From: Symsagittifera roscoffensis
Lineage: Eukaryota > Xenacoelomorpha > Acoela > Convolutidae
Assembly (NCBI RefSeq): GCF_963678635.1
Contig: NC_087066.1
Coordinates: 16,103,949 to 16,167,948, forward strand
DNA length: 64,000 bases
Direction: 5' to 3'
Shown here in pieces: positions 47,501 through 57,139 of this stretch. The notes under the pieces are model-generated. The model worked only from the letters and a program-made list of their open reading frames with translations. It searched no databases and had not been told where the DNA came from. Each line of letters opens with the position of its first letter. Position 1 is the stretch's first letter. Position numbers and translations under genes: made by a program.

Positions 47501-48700
47501 TTACTGTCCGCGTTTTATTTTTCATCGACAAATTGAAAAGAAGATGAAAGAAAAATGTTCAACTTCTATGGAAGATCTGGAGAGGGCCTAGATATTTCTG
47601 TACCAGCACTCCCAAGTAAAGATATTTAGGGGCACCTAAAAACAACAACAAACCTAGCAGCAAGTTGACAAACAAGAAGGACATCTGCAAAAAACACCTT
47701 TTCTCGACAATGACTTGGTTTGAGAACAAGGACGACTATATTACTTTACTCGGCCAGAAGCAATTAAACATTCACCAACCCTTGATTCAAAGGAATCTTC
47801 TCGTGCTCATTGGAGTACACTCATCGAAGCTCTATAGGTCAGGACACTGAGTACGTTCGTAACTACTTTCGCGTAGTAGTTTCGTTATCATTGAACCTAG
47901 AAGTACCCTAGACAAATTCGACATTGTTCCTTTCTCTGCGGAATATTCCAGGGCAACTGTTTCAATCAGATTATAGTAACCTGTCATCAACGAGCTTTGC
48001 AGAACCGAGCGATTTCTTTTTTCTCTTCAAAAACACTGAAATCAACTTCTTAGGGCCATTCTAGATCGCTACAAAAGATGTTTCAGAAATTAACCATATT
48101 TGTTTTTTTTTCACCTGCTTCTTCACACGAGGACTTTACAACACGAGACATAACCTGGCTGAACTTTCTGAACTTTTGTTCCAAAACAAGATCCTCTTTT
48201 CCACGAGAATGTTCATGATATGAATTGTTTTTCAAACTAATATTAGAAAAAGCGCTAAAATATTTTGAAAAGTTCTTATCTGTATGAACTTGATGATTAA
48301 AAAGTTGACTTCTGAACCAAAGAGAGATTTAGGACTGAAAAATCACATATTTAAAGAGTCTTAGATATGTAGTGAATTATTCAGAAAAACTAAGTACGAA
48401 GATTTTGGAGATCGGTATGTATTTACAAAAAACAAAATGCAGGAAAACTCCCCATTATAGATATTTATGTGTTCAATTTCAATGAAATTATTTGCAAAAA
48501 AGCATGACCTCCGCAATTTTAAAACATCTCGATTAGTCCCGATAGCCGCAAGCTACTGAAGTAAACAAAGAATAAATTGCCAGTATAACGTCTATTGTCT
48601 ACAGTTTTTAGCTACGTTTCTGTAAGAAATTAGTAAGAAATCCAAAATCATTGTTCTCTTCACACTCTCGGTGTGATTATAGTCCTTTGCTAGGTTAAAA
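44520..48700. other. Decayed sequence with short plus-strand protein-like frames
   Basis: Frames such as 45,842-46,057 (FKYAVFLRKIVYNFETNGYA), 46,538-46,879 and 47,255-47,536 (LSWKYRLVNSKLTALLQSV, then MQQILATRLLAEHIALGF), with a minus-strand frame at 47,291-47,004, look like remains of one or more element proteins. I could not match them to a family. A DIRS-like or other retroelement origin was considered without evidence. Nothing else supported. Confidence 0.25.
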
Positions 48701-48722
48701 AAAATATCGGCCTTCTGAGATG

Positions 48723-48980
48723 CTAAAAAACAGTTTCTGTAAAATGTGTTAAAATTTCAAGCATTTTGTTGGACATATCAATGTTGCACATTACCGCCTT
48801 AGCATGAAAATCAGCCCGCGCTCTAGGGGAACCAGCCAATTTAAATATCTGTCTGTTAACTTGCGGTAATTTACCAAGAAAGTTTTTTGTTCTCCTTCTG
48901 CAACTAAGTCCCAAATACTTAACGGACCAAATGAGAAACAAAAATTTGTTCACGCAATCTCTATTAACCAATAATGCCAA
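48723..48980 (-). CDS. Hypothetical ORF (85 codons)
   Basis: Reads NFLGKLPQVNRQIFKLAGSP, RARADFHAKAVMCNIDMSNK and MLEILTHFTETVF before a stop. The composition is protein-like and helical. It distantly recalls the small Polinton ORF at 6,376-6,660 (hydrophobic-basic helices), but the match is too weak to assign. Confidence 0.25.
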   Translation of the reverse strand: MALLVNRDCVNKFLFLIWSVKYLGLSCRRRTKNFLGKLPQVNRQIFKLAGSPRARADFHAKAVMCNIDMSNKMLEILTHFTETVF

Positions 48981-49347
48981 AAAAACTGAGCAAAAAAAAA
49001 GCGTGATTCATTTTTCGTCAATGCGTTTTGTTTCAAAGTAGACGCTCTCTAGTAAAAAAACAGTAAATTTAAATGCGCAAGCTGATCGGTGAACATGGTA
49101 ATCGTTACGACCTCGGACATTGAGCTTAAACTAACAAAAAGTATTGACTCTGATTTTGCTTCAATAGCTTTCTGGAGGTTGAAAAGCCTAAAGCTAAGTT
49201 TAAGAATTTTATCTCAAATTATAATAACAAATTTGCAGTTTCTACTTATTTCAATTCAATCACAGTTAGGTAAATTTCACTAGTTCAAAGTTTAGTTTGA
49301 AATCAAATTAAAAATACGAATAACTGTTATATTAAAAAGTGAGAAGT

Positions 49348-49572
49348 ATGTGTTCGATCATTTTTATATTTGTTCAATTTTTATGTTCGATTATAGAATT
49401 TGGGAAAACTGATGACATTGTTGTTAATTCCGTCGTTACGACCCCAGTTCGGTCTTCATTGATGTTCATAATTCCCTTGGATATACCACATCACCACTTC
49501 TCTGAAATTTCTCTATGTAAAAAGTACAGCGTATATTTTTGCTTATTTGCTTTTGTTACTCAAAATGACGGT
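49348..49572 (+). CDS. Candidate first exon of a secreted or membrane protein
   Basis: From ATG 49,348 the plus strand reads MCSIIFIFVQFLCSIIEFG: a short N-terminus, a hydrophobic core and a polar end, as in a signal peptide. It continues with KTDDIVVNSVVTTPV and reaches a good donor (caaaatgacg|gtaagg) after FAFVTQND at about 49,570. No downstream exon was found, so this is only a candidate. Confidence 0.3.
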
Positions 49573-49667
49573 AAGGCTCTTTTGGGTACAACGCCGTGAT
49601 AGCGGACCGACATAAGAGCAGACAAGCAGAATCTTATAAAACACATTTTATAAGATTGTGGCCCAGA

Positions 49668-49780
49668 GAAAAACCACAAAATCAATATTTGATTGAAATT
49701 GAAATCAGAGTGACAAAAACTCGAATTTTCTGTTCGTTTTATATAATTTAAACACATCAAACTTAATTATTTTGATACCA
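49668..49780. repeat. Dispersed direct repeat, copy 1 (partner 61,880-62,003)
   Basis: Shares cagagaaaaaccacaaaatc, attgaaatcagagtgacaaa and acacatcaaacttaattatt with 61,880-62,003 in the same orientation, at about 85 percent by eye. Confidence 0.8.
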
Positions 49781-49796
49781 TTTATTTACTCCGTGT

Positions 49797-49915
49797 CAGG
49801 ACATTTGTGTCCCAGACATTTATGTCCCGGCAAAAACAGTCCAAAATGCAAAAAGTGTCCAAGACATTTGGTTCCCAGAAAAAAATTGTCCCAAAACTGT
49901 CCGGACTATTGCCAC
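49797..49915. repeat. GTCCCAGACA-type tandem repeat
   Basis: Short units around gtcc(c)aggacatttgtgtcc recur six or so times; related ggacacaaat strings close the two blocks at 50,845 and 51,353. Confidence 0.7.
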
Positions 49916-50549
49916 ACTAGTTAATGACCGGATTAATTTGATAAGCTCTCAAAAGGAAGGATTAAATCGATAAGACCAAGCAACTGAGCAATTAGACCAG
50001 AAATTACTTTGCGCAGCATATTAGAGACAAAATTAACACAGGACTCAAATCGATTACACATACCTACACAATTATCTTTTGATTGATAATGTTGCCAAAC
50101 GTAGACTTGAGAGATAATAATTTCATTGTTATTGTTCTCGAGTTCGTGTTTACAATGGAAATTTTCTTGACAAACAAAAACAACGAAATGCTGGTTTATG
50201 ATGCATACGCATACCTCAAACATCGGATTATAATAGACACCTCAATTTCCCATCATTTCCCATCAATTTCACATCAAGCACCCATCATTTCCCAAACTCA
50301 AAGAAAAATTTCAAAACGAACAGAAAAACGTGGAAATCTTGATCAAAAAAATGTGTGCCGGGCAAAGAGTGTCACGTAATAAAAAACTCTTTATGTACAA
50401 CTTGACAACCTCCTTTCCGAATTAGTTGGTACGCATAGAATCTATTTAAAGAACAATCAAACAACCTCAAAAGAACAAAGCATTAAAGATCACAAGGTCA
50501 AATCAGAAAAATTTCGCAAAACAGTTTTGGACAACTGGCTCATTTTCCT

Positions 50550-50570
50550 CCCCCCCCCCCCCCCCCCCCC
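50550..50570. repeat. C21 homopolymer
   Basis: Twenty-one C in a row after cattttcct. Such a run is prone to length errors in sequencing. Confidence 0.98.
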
Positions 50571-50618
50571 ACCTCACACGACCTTCAATATATTAGTGTA
50601 ACGAGTGGTTTTACGAGG

Positions 50619-51353
50619 TTGAGTACGATGACCAAATATGTTTGTCGTGGCCTTATTAGTATGTATGTGAATTTTCATAGCAATCGGAAAATGTAGTCAA
50701 CAAACTTACATGTAAAAATTTGCAGGTGGGGGGAAAGGAAAAAGAGCCAGACAATTTTGTCTGGGACATAAATTTCTGGTACAATTTTATAATTTCGGAC
50801 GGTTTTGTCAAGGACACAAATCTCTGGGACACAAATGTCTATGCATCACGTTTTTAAGTCAAATTAGAAGCTTTTTTTGTTAAAACCGTGATCGAATTGG
50901 TAGTTGCGTGATAGAAGTCCATAATTTTATGGACTTCGGTCAATTGAAACTTTGGTCAATGGGTTTTCAGAGCAATTTTTTGAGTTTGTATTAAAAAGAA
51001 TTGAAGGTGAAGCCAAAAAAAGCCGAAAACGGAAAAAAAGGACAATTCTTGATATGAGTTCGAAATATGTTTCAAAAAATTGTTGACTCCGCAAGTTGAA
51101 AATGGACAGAAAATGCGAAGTTGAGTATGAAGACCAAATATGTTTGTCGTGGCTTTATCAGTCTGTATGTGAATTTTCATAGCAATCGGACAATGTATTC
51201 AACAAATTGACATGTAAAAATTTGCAGGTGTGGGGGTGAAAGGAAAAAAGAGCCGGACAATTTTGTCTGGGACATAAATATCTGGTACAATTTTATAATT
51301 TCGGACGGTTTTGTCAAGGACACAAATCTCTGGGACACAATTGTCTATGTACC
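50619..51353. repeat. Direct duplication of about 230 bp, spaced 500 bp
   Basis: 50,619-50,845 and 51,122-51,353 share gaccaaatatgtttgtcgtgg, gtatgtgaattttcatagcaa, aatttcggacggttttgtca and the closing ggacacaaatctctgggac. Differences are few. Confidence 0.88.
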
Positions 51354-51534
51354 ATTTAATCAGTACTAGGCAAAATTTGATCAAAAGTCGCTTTAGAACT
51401 TTTCCAAGGCGATTTTTGATGTTTCGCCTTAAAATTTCGAAATTTTCTTATAAGATAATTACAATTTCTTACAAAACTAGGATCTAAGACAGTTACAAGA
51501 TAGGGACTTGTTCTTACAACGAAAAAGATCATCT

Positions 51535-52000
51535 TTACGAGGCCAAACTGTGCACTGGATAGGAGCACAATTTTGTGTCTATATGTTTCTGGATTTCAGA
51601 GACAAGTCTTACAATATGTTCCAAATTGTAAGTGGACTCCACAAACAAAAGTTCAGTGAATTCCGCATACATATACTTGTAACGTAATTTTTGTCGGCAC
51701 ATTTGTTTTGTTGCGGATTCCGCAACAAGCAAGCATAGCTAGTTGTTCTGGATTCCGCAACTGTTGGTGGATTCCGCAAAATGTAAGTGGAATCCGCAAA
51801 TGTAAGTGTAATCCGCAAAATTTGTATGCGGAATCCGCAAAATGTAAGCGGGTTCCGCAAATTGTAAGTGGATTCCGCATTTTTGTTTTTTAATGAACTT
51901 GCATAGGAACAATTGAAAGCTAGTGGTGGAATATTTGACTTATTATCTATAGAAGTTCGCAATTTGAACGCAAAAAGACTTATCCATTAGTCAGCGGAAT
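51535..52000. repeat. GGATTCCGCAA tandem repeat, left copy (inverted partner 60,926-61,293)
   Basis: Units of about 20 bp built on gtggattccgcaaaatgtaa recur at 51,720-51,890. The outer flank acgaggccaaactgtgcac (51,537) is found as its reverse complement (gtgcacagtttggcctcg type) at 61,273-61,292. The left and right copies are therefore one sequence in opposite orientation. Confidence 0.85.
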
Positions 52001-52049
52001 CCACAAACCAATCTTAAAACATTGATTAACTATGCGGATCTCAATTTTT

Positions 52050-52640
52050 TTGTTTTGGTTTGAAGTGGGTTTGAAATGGCAGTTCAGGGTTTGAATTGGG
52101 GGCAGTTAAGTCACTCATCAGTATTTGAGATGAGATGGTTCAGTTATGCATAAAAAATCATCATCAGTATTTGAGATGAGATGGTTCAGTTTGAAATGGC
52201 AGCTAAGTCACTCACCAGTATTTGAGTTGAGATGGTTCAGTTATGCATAAGAAATCATCTTCAGTATTTGAAATGAGATGGTTCAGTTATGCATAAGAAA
52301 TCATCTTCAGTATTTGAGATGAGATAATTCAATTTGAAATGGCAGCTAAGTCACTCATCAGTATTTGAGATGAGATGGTTCAGTTGGTTCAGAAATTATT
52401 ATCGCACTCATCGGTATTTGAGATGAGAGGTTTCAGTTATGCATAAGAAATCATCATCAGTATTTGAGATGAGATGGTTCAGTTTGAAATGGCAGCTAAG
52501 TCACTCATCAGTACTTGAGATGAGATGGTTCAGTTGATTCAGAAATTATCATCGCACTCATCGGTATTTGAGATGAGAGGTTTCAGTTGGTTCAGAAATT
52601 ATCATCGCACTCACCAGCAATTGAGACGAGATAAAGGACC
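52050..52640. repeat. Minisatellite with three alternating linkers
   Basis: The core catcagtatttgagatgaga followed by tggttcag occurs about ten times. Between cores come three linker types: ttatgcataagaaat, tttgaaatggcagctaagtc and ttggttcagaaattattatc. The linkers alternate in groups, a small higher-order structure. Confidence 0.9.
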
Positions 52641-52809
52641 GCTCGATTGTGTTTTTTGAAAGCTGAACTGAAAAATCTTCTGAAAACTGGATTAAAAGTC
52701 CTCGTTTAATTAAAACTAAAAAGAAAAACTTATACAAGCGGTAACTAAAAAAAACTACAGTACGAAAAGTAAAAGGTTGTTATTAAATATTGTTGAGCAA
52801 TTGGACCAA

Positions 52810-53060
52810 TTATTCAGTTTTTTTTTCTGAATATATATCCAAGAAGTCTCCTGCTTCGTCAAAGAGTCTGTATTGTCTCAATGGCTCTCTATGGTATTCA
52901 TAGTCTGGTATTCTTGTGGAAATATTTGACTCCTCGTCTGGTTTGGCTGTTTCTAAATCCTTTCCTGCAAAACTCCTCCTTCGACAAAGCGTCTTTGTTG
53001 TCTTATTGTCTCACTATGGTATTTTTAGTCTGATGTGTTTGTTGAAATTTTCTCCAGTCA
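52810..53060 (-). pseudogene. Possible C-terminal part of the Artemis-like gene, with an internal duplication
   Basis: A 66-codon minus-strand frame (about 53,010-52,810) ends at TAA and reads KPDEESNISTRIPDYEYHRE, PLRQYRLFDEAGDFLDIYSE. It is acidic and lies directly downstream of the Artemis-like gene. Two related blocks are visible at 52,845-52,940 and 52,966-53,060 (shared tctttgacgaagcaggag / gctttgtcgaaggaggag, and aataccatag), so a segment of about 115 bp was duplicated. Whether it belongs to the Artemis protein is an inference from position. Confidence 0.35.
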
Positions 53061-54232
53061 AAGTTTGCGTTTACCTCTCTTATTGAATTTAATTTTCTCT
53101 TTCCACAACTTTGTACTCGAATCGTGTGACGTTTTTGGATTCTGATGTTTGAGCGTATTTAAAATAAAAGCTTTCACAGAGTCAAGTGGAGTATCTTTAG
53201 CCGGACAAACGAAGGGTGTAATACTTCCGAACTGCAGACTCGAAAGGAAATCAATTAACTCGTCAGCTGAAGAGTGCGAAGAATAACAGCACCGAATTGG
53301 TCTCTCAGACACTGCTTTAACCAATCTCCCAGGCATTATCTCATTTTTAGTGAAAAACATTGCAGTTTGCATGATTGTAAACACTTCTGGACTTTGGATG
53401 CCCGGCTTGCAAGGCAGTTTTAAGTTCGCAGACGCAGACGACGGCTTGCAGAAATGGATATTGGTACTTTCGTCATCTAAGTTGAGCCAATTTTGATTGA
53501 CGGAATAAATTTGTACAGTTGATACTGACATAATGAAACATGAACTTTAGTGTTGAATCTAAGTGCAAGCTGTTTTGTTAAAAACTCATAACCTTAGATA
53601 GTTTTGTTACCAATATGGACCACAGTATTTTGAAATGAACAGAGCAATGCGGACACGGCTTGATAGATGGCTGAAAAACAGCTCTCCCTACAAGGTATGA
53701 AATTGGAATCTGTTTTGCAAAACGTTGTGTCGATGTAAATATTATCCAAATTATGAGCAGCAGCTTCTTGTAAATTGTCGAGAAGATGATTGATTCGCTT
53801 CCTATGACCAACTTGCCATCTGAAATCGCCAGCAAAAGGACAGATTTTTCTTTGGAAACTAGTAGGAACATTACTGAACCTGGACAGTGACCTACAGGAA
53901 TAAAAGTGACAGTTAGGGTATGAGTCTCGTCCCCTTTCAATGAAACATTCAAAGTTGTCTCATTATCTGAATCCAGAGGTATTATATATTGAGTTAAATG
54001 AACATAAAGCGGCAATGCACTCAACAAAGCAGCCGAAACTTTATGACAATAAATTTTCAAGTTATAATGTTTTAACCTTTCGAAGAGCTCAGGCTCATTA
54101 AGGTCCACCATGTGATCTGTATGACAGTGCGAAAGAAAATAAACCGTATATTTGAGGTTCTCACCCTTGAAGCGATCAATTGAACAATTGAAAACCCAGA
54201 AGTTCTTATATTGGACCGGCAAATTCTGACAT
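53058..54232 (-). pseudogene. DCLRE1C-like: Artemis-like (SNM1 family) nuclease, broken
   Basis: Artemis trims DNA ends in non-homologous end joining; its catalytic part is a metallo-beta-lactamase plus beta-CASP fold. From a probable ATG at 54,232-54,230 (MSEFAG) the strand reads SIDRFKGENLKYTVYFLSHC, then HTDHM (the HxHxDH metal site, 54,133-54,110), GHCPGSVMFL (about 53,890), AGDFRWQVGH (53,819-53,830 holds GDFR), DNIYIDTTFC (about 53,730) and, near the end, RCCYSSHSSADELIDFLSSL (about 53,290). Order and spacing match animal Artemis. Lesions: frame changes near 54,210, at an A4 run (53,834-53,837) and near 53,540, and a TAA at 53,594-53,596 inside a conserved Gly-Tyr-Glu block. No intron interrupts the match. 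Confidence 0.85.
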
Positions 54233-54239
54233 AATTTTA

Positions 54240-54764
54240 GAAGGGAAAAGGAGGTATGAACAGTGAGTTAATAAAATGAGGATTGTAGAATTATTTCTAT
54301 TGTTTTTAAGAAAGAAGAAGATCATCACATTTCAATCATCATGAGCCCGTTTTGAGTGTAAGCATCTATCCTTGGTTAATTTATACAGCCAAAATTTTTA
54401 TCATTTGGGCGCATAATTAAGATTACACGAGTGGATCCGAAAAACAATAACAATTAGCTTCAGTAGAACCAATTTTCTCAAGTCAAAAAGAAATACTTGG
54501 GAATTTTAATTCCATAACTATCATTTAAAATTTATCTAGTTTAAACTACTTTGTAGCACCAATAAAACAAGCAGTAAAGTTCATCAGATGAGGCAATAGA
54601 GATAACTATGAGGCAATAAAGTAAAAGATAACTTATCTACAGTTTTGGACAGAGAAAGAACCAGACGTTGATTGACTGTAATTCAGTGACTCTGATAATC
54701 ATATTGATAAAATGAGGGTCTTAGAGAGGAATCTCATTGAGCATTTGATGTAGCATTTGATGTA
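54240..54764. other. No supported gene upstream of the Artemis-like sequence
   Basis: AT-rich. Possible 5' flank of the minus-strand gene; no TATA-like element that I would defend. Confidence 0.35.
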
Positions 54765-54850
54765 GCACCAGAGACGGCAAATTGAGACGGAACCAGAGAC
54801 CGGGACTTGAGGCGGCGATTTGAGACGGCACCAGACACGGCGATTTCCAC
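54765..54850. repeat. Short GAGACGGC-type tandem repeat
   Basis: tgagacggcaaat, tgagacggaaccagagac, tgaggcggcgattt and tgagacggcaccagacac follow one another as a degenerate repeat of about 18-20 bp. tgatgtagcatt is duplicated just before. Confidence 0.75.
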
Positions 54851-55890
54851 CAAACAATACTATTTTATAATAAAATCCTAGTCATGAATTAATTTGGTAA
54901 AATAAGTTTGAGATTCTGAAATTTAGATGGCTGATTACTGGTTTTGCGAGCAAACAGCAAGCGGCTAACTTGGTTTTGCTTTTGCGAATTGATTTCGAGT
55001 TGAGTTGAGCCGGCGAATTTTGCTTTTGCGAGATGAATTGAGCTGTACGATTGTTGCGTACTAAGGGCGATTGTTTGTACTAAAAAACAGTTTTCTAATA
55101 AACTGGTCATAAAACATTTTAGTAATATGTTTTGATATTTGAGATTTTAAAACTTACTGATAAGGGAGCTTAGACATACTATCTGATTTACCGGTCTCTC
55201 TGAAAACCGGCAATTTGGCATAGGGCAATTGCATAGGTCAATTTGCATAGGGCGGTTATTTGCACTAAAAAGAAAATTTTCTAATAAACTAGTCATAAAT
55301 TGTTTTAGTACTATGATTGAGATTCGAGCTTTTGAAATTTACTGATTATCTGACGATGTGGATGATACTGAATGTCACATGTAGATGATACTGACTGTGA
55401 CGACAAAATTACTGAAGGTGACGACGGCGGCATTTGCACTAAAAAACAGTTTTTAATTAAAAATCTAGTCATAAAATATTTTAGTAAAGTTTTTTGAAAT
55501 TTGAGACTTTGAAACCTACCGATAAGGTAAGGTTGGCACTGTGTGGATGATACGGAATGTCACATGTGGATGATACTGACTGTGACGACAAAAAAACTGA
55601 ATGTGACGACAGCGGCATTTGCACTAAAAAACAGTTTTCTAATAAAACCTAATCATAAATTATTTTTGTAAAGTATTTTGAGATTTGAGGTTTTGAAACC
55701 TACCGATAAGGTAAAGTTGGCACTGTTTGAAAGGCTTGTCTTTTTGGCGATTGTTTGCACTGGCTGAGACTGAGACGCACGAGAGACGTACTATGGCGGC
55801 ATTTGTTGAGTGTCGGCTAAAAAACAGTTTTTTGATAAACTAGTCCAAAACAATTTTAGTAATATATTTTGAGATTTTGAACCTTCACGA
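54845..55890 (-). repeat. Tandem array of about 183 bp units with splice-site-like borders
   Basis: Units start near 55,071, 55,256, 55,431, 55,613 and 55,812, with a degenerate sixth at 54,850. On the minus strand each has a donor-like TATCG|GTAGGTTTC, a conserved intron-like stretch of 75-95 bases ending CTGTTTTTTAG and an exon-like segment starting TGCAAATG. The exon-like segments differ from each other more than the intron-like ones. Two (55,613 and 55,431 units) share the string GTCGTCACA...CAGTATCATC. The donor is intact in two units and degenerate in the others (TATCAG|TAAATTTC and similar). Confidence 0.75.
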
Positions 55891-56316
55891 TGAGGGTCCG
55901 ACCCCTGCCTGGGATGACCCAGCGGCTCTGGCGCGCCCTCGGCCCCGGGACCGGCCTGGCAGGTTTGCTGTCGCGGTGACTGACGGCGCTGCTCGTCCGC
56001 GACTGCGCCCCCGCCTACTTGCCCAATTATAGGGCATGTCGTCATCACTCGAGGAGACCTCTTCGACTCGCCGATCCCAGACCACAGCGTGCTCGCGACC
56101 GCGACCCCGCACGTAGGAGCACGCAAGAGCGTCAAAGGCAGTGCTCTCCTCCTCGTCACTGCCCGAGAGCAATTCAAAGTCGGGACACTCCTCAGTTGCT
56201 CCGGTTCCGACTCCGAGTCGGAGTCACGGTAGGGCACCACTGTCTCGACTTTGATCTTTTCTCCTCCCTCCTCATCATCATCTTCGGCATTTGTATCCTC
56301 GTCTGTGTCAGAGGAA
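55885..56316 (-). pseudogene. Acidic, then Arg-Gly-rich coding exon
   Basis: After an acceptor (CTCTTGTTTAG, exon from 56,316) the minus strand reads SSDTDEDTNAEDDDEEGGEK and then DSDSESEPE. After a one-base frame change near 56,200 it reads ECPDFELLSGSDEEESTAFD, VRGRGREHAVVWDRRVEEVS, SRRGRSRGRAAP and GRSRGRGRARAAG, to a TGA at 55,887-55,885. The C-terminus is an RG-rich region. The exon is clearly GC-richer than its surroundings. The array of exon-like units follows downstream, so it may be the 5' part of the same gene. Family unknown. Confidence 0.5.
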
Positions 56317-56481
56317 CTAAACAAGAGTAAAATATGATCGATATGGAGGAAGGGTTGGATGTTCTTTTGCGGTTTACATTAGGAAGGTTCAAGTTAGTGG
56401 TAAAAGGTGGAAAGAAGAGGTTGTTCGCATGGCACCAGGCTTAGTTAGTTTAACATACAAAAACAGAGTCAAAAGCAAAAG

Positions 56482-56727
56482 TTACAAGTGAGGTAAGAAG
56501 CTAGTGAAAGGCGGCAAGTCCTGCCGACAGAAGGGGCACTTTGGATGAGGCTCATCCTGCACCTTCTGTCAGCAGACAAAGCACAGTTTGTGCTCCACAG
56601 CCCCATCGTGAATCTTGTACAGATTCCGTCCATCATGACAGCAGATGGGGCACGTTTCACTATCAAAAGTGGGGCACATTTCACTATCAGTAGTGGGGCA
56701 CATTTCACTATCAGTAGTCGCATTCAT
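56482..56727 (-). pseudogene. RING-finger ORF with an in-frame TGA
   Basis: From ATG 56,727-56,725 the strand reads MNATTDSEMCPTTDSEMCP, then a third TxDSExCP copy that runs into CPICCHDGRN. It continues to EHKLCFVC, then TGA (56,571-56,569), then QKVQDEPHPKCPFCRQDLPP and a TAA at 56,484-56,482. The pattern C-x2-C ... H-x2-C-x2-C ... C-x2-C is that of a RING domain, the E2-binding module of ubiquitin ligases. The third RING Cys before the His is not obvious; there is an extra His instead. The stop splits the domain. An eight-residue unit is repeated three times at the N-terminus. Confidence 0.6.
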
Positions 56728-56734
56728 GTTTTCT

Positions 56735-57139
56735 GAAATTCAGTAATTCAGTTAGTTACTCAGACTGCATTCTAAAAATTAAAATTCTATTTCAATTTAT
56801 AGAAAAAAAACTGTTTTTAAAATATCAATTTATAAAATCTGTCCAGATTATGTATTTGAATGTGGTATTAGAAAGTCTTCAGGCCCTTTTGACTGATATT
56901 TGGGCAGGCAATGCTCCCACTGGCAATTCTCCGCATGACCCACGATGGTGTTGGAAGAGACTGTCCATCTCTTTTTTATTCGCCAGCCTTTCCCTAGTTG
57001 TTGGCTTAAAATATAAAATTTTGGGATGAATTAAGCTTTTGAATATACGGGATGACGAAACTCAACTTTTGGGTCAATTGAGTTTTTCAGTATATGCGAT
57101 TAAACTGGGTGCAGTTTGTTGGATACGGAAGAAAGTATT
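56735..57139. other. No supported gene
   Basis: Between the RING ORF and the JmjC stop codon. Nothing recognised. Confidence 0.4.

Noticed and set aside
45842-47536. DIRS-type or other retroelement proteins
   Set aside because: Frames look protein-like, but I found no RT, tyrosine recombinase or other motif that I could defend.
51700-51890. CRISPR-like look of the GGATTCCGCAA units
   Set aside because: Units are degenerate, spacers are as short as the repeats, and the context is eukaryotic. It is a minisatellite.
53058-54232. Processed retrocopy of Artemis as a firm call
   Set aside because: No poly-A tract or target-site duplication is visible at the 3' side; the A9 run at 52,818-52,826 lies within an open frame. 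Intron loss remains equally possible.
55885-56330. CpG-island promoter as the sole explanation of the GC-rich block
   Set aside because: The block coincides with an acidic and RG-rich open frame behind a good splice acceptor, so coding composition explains it.
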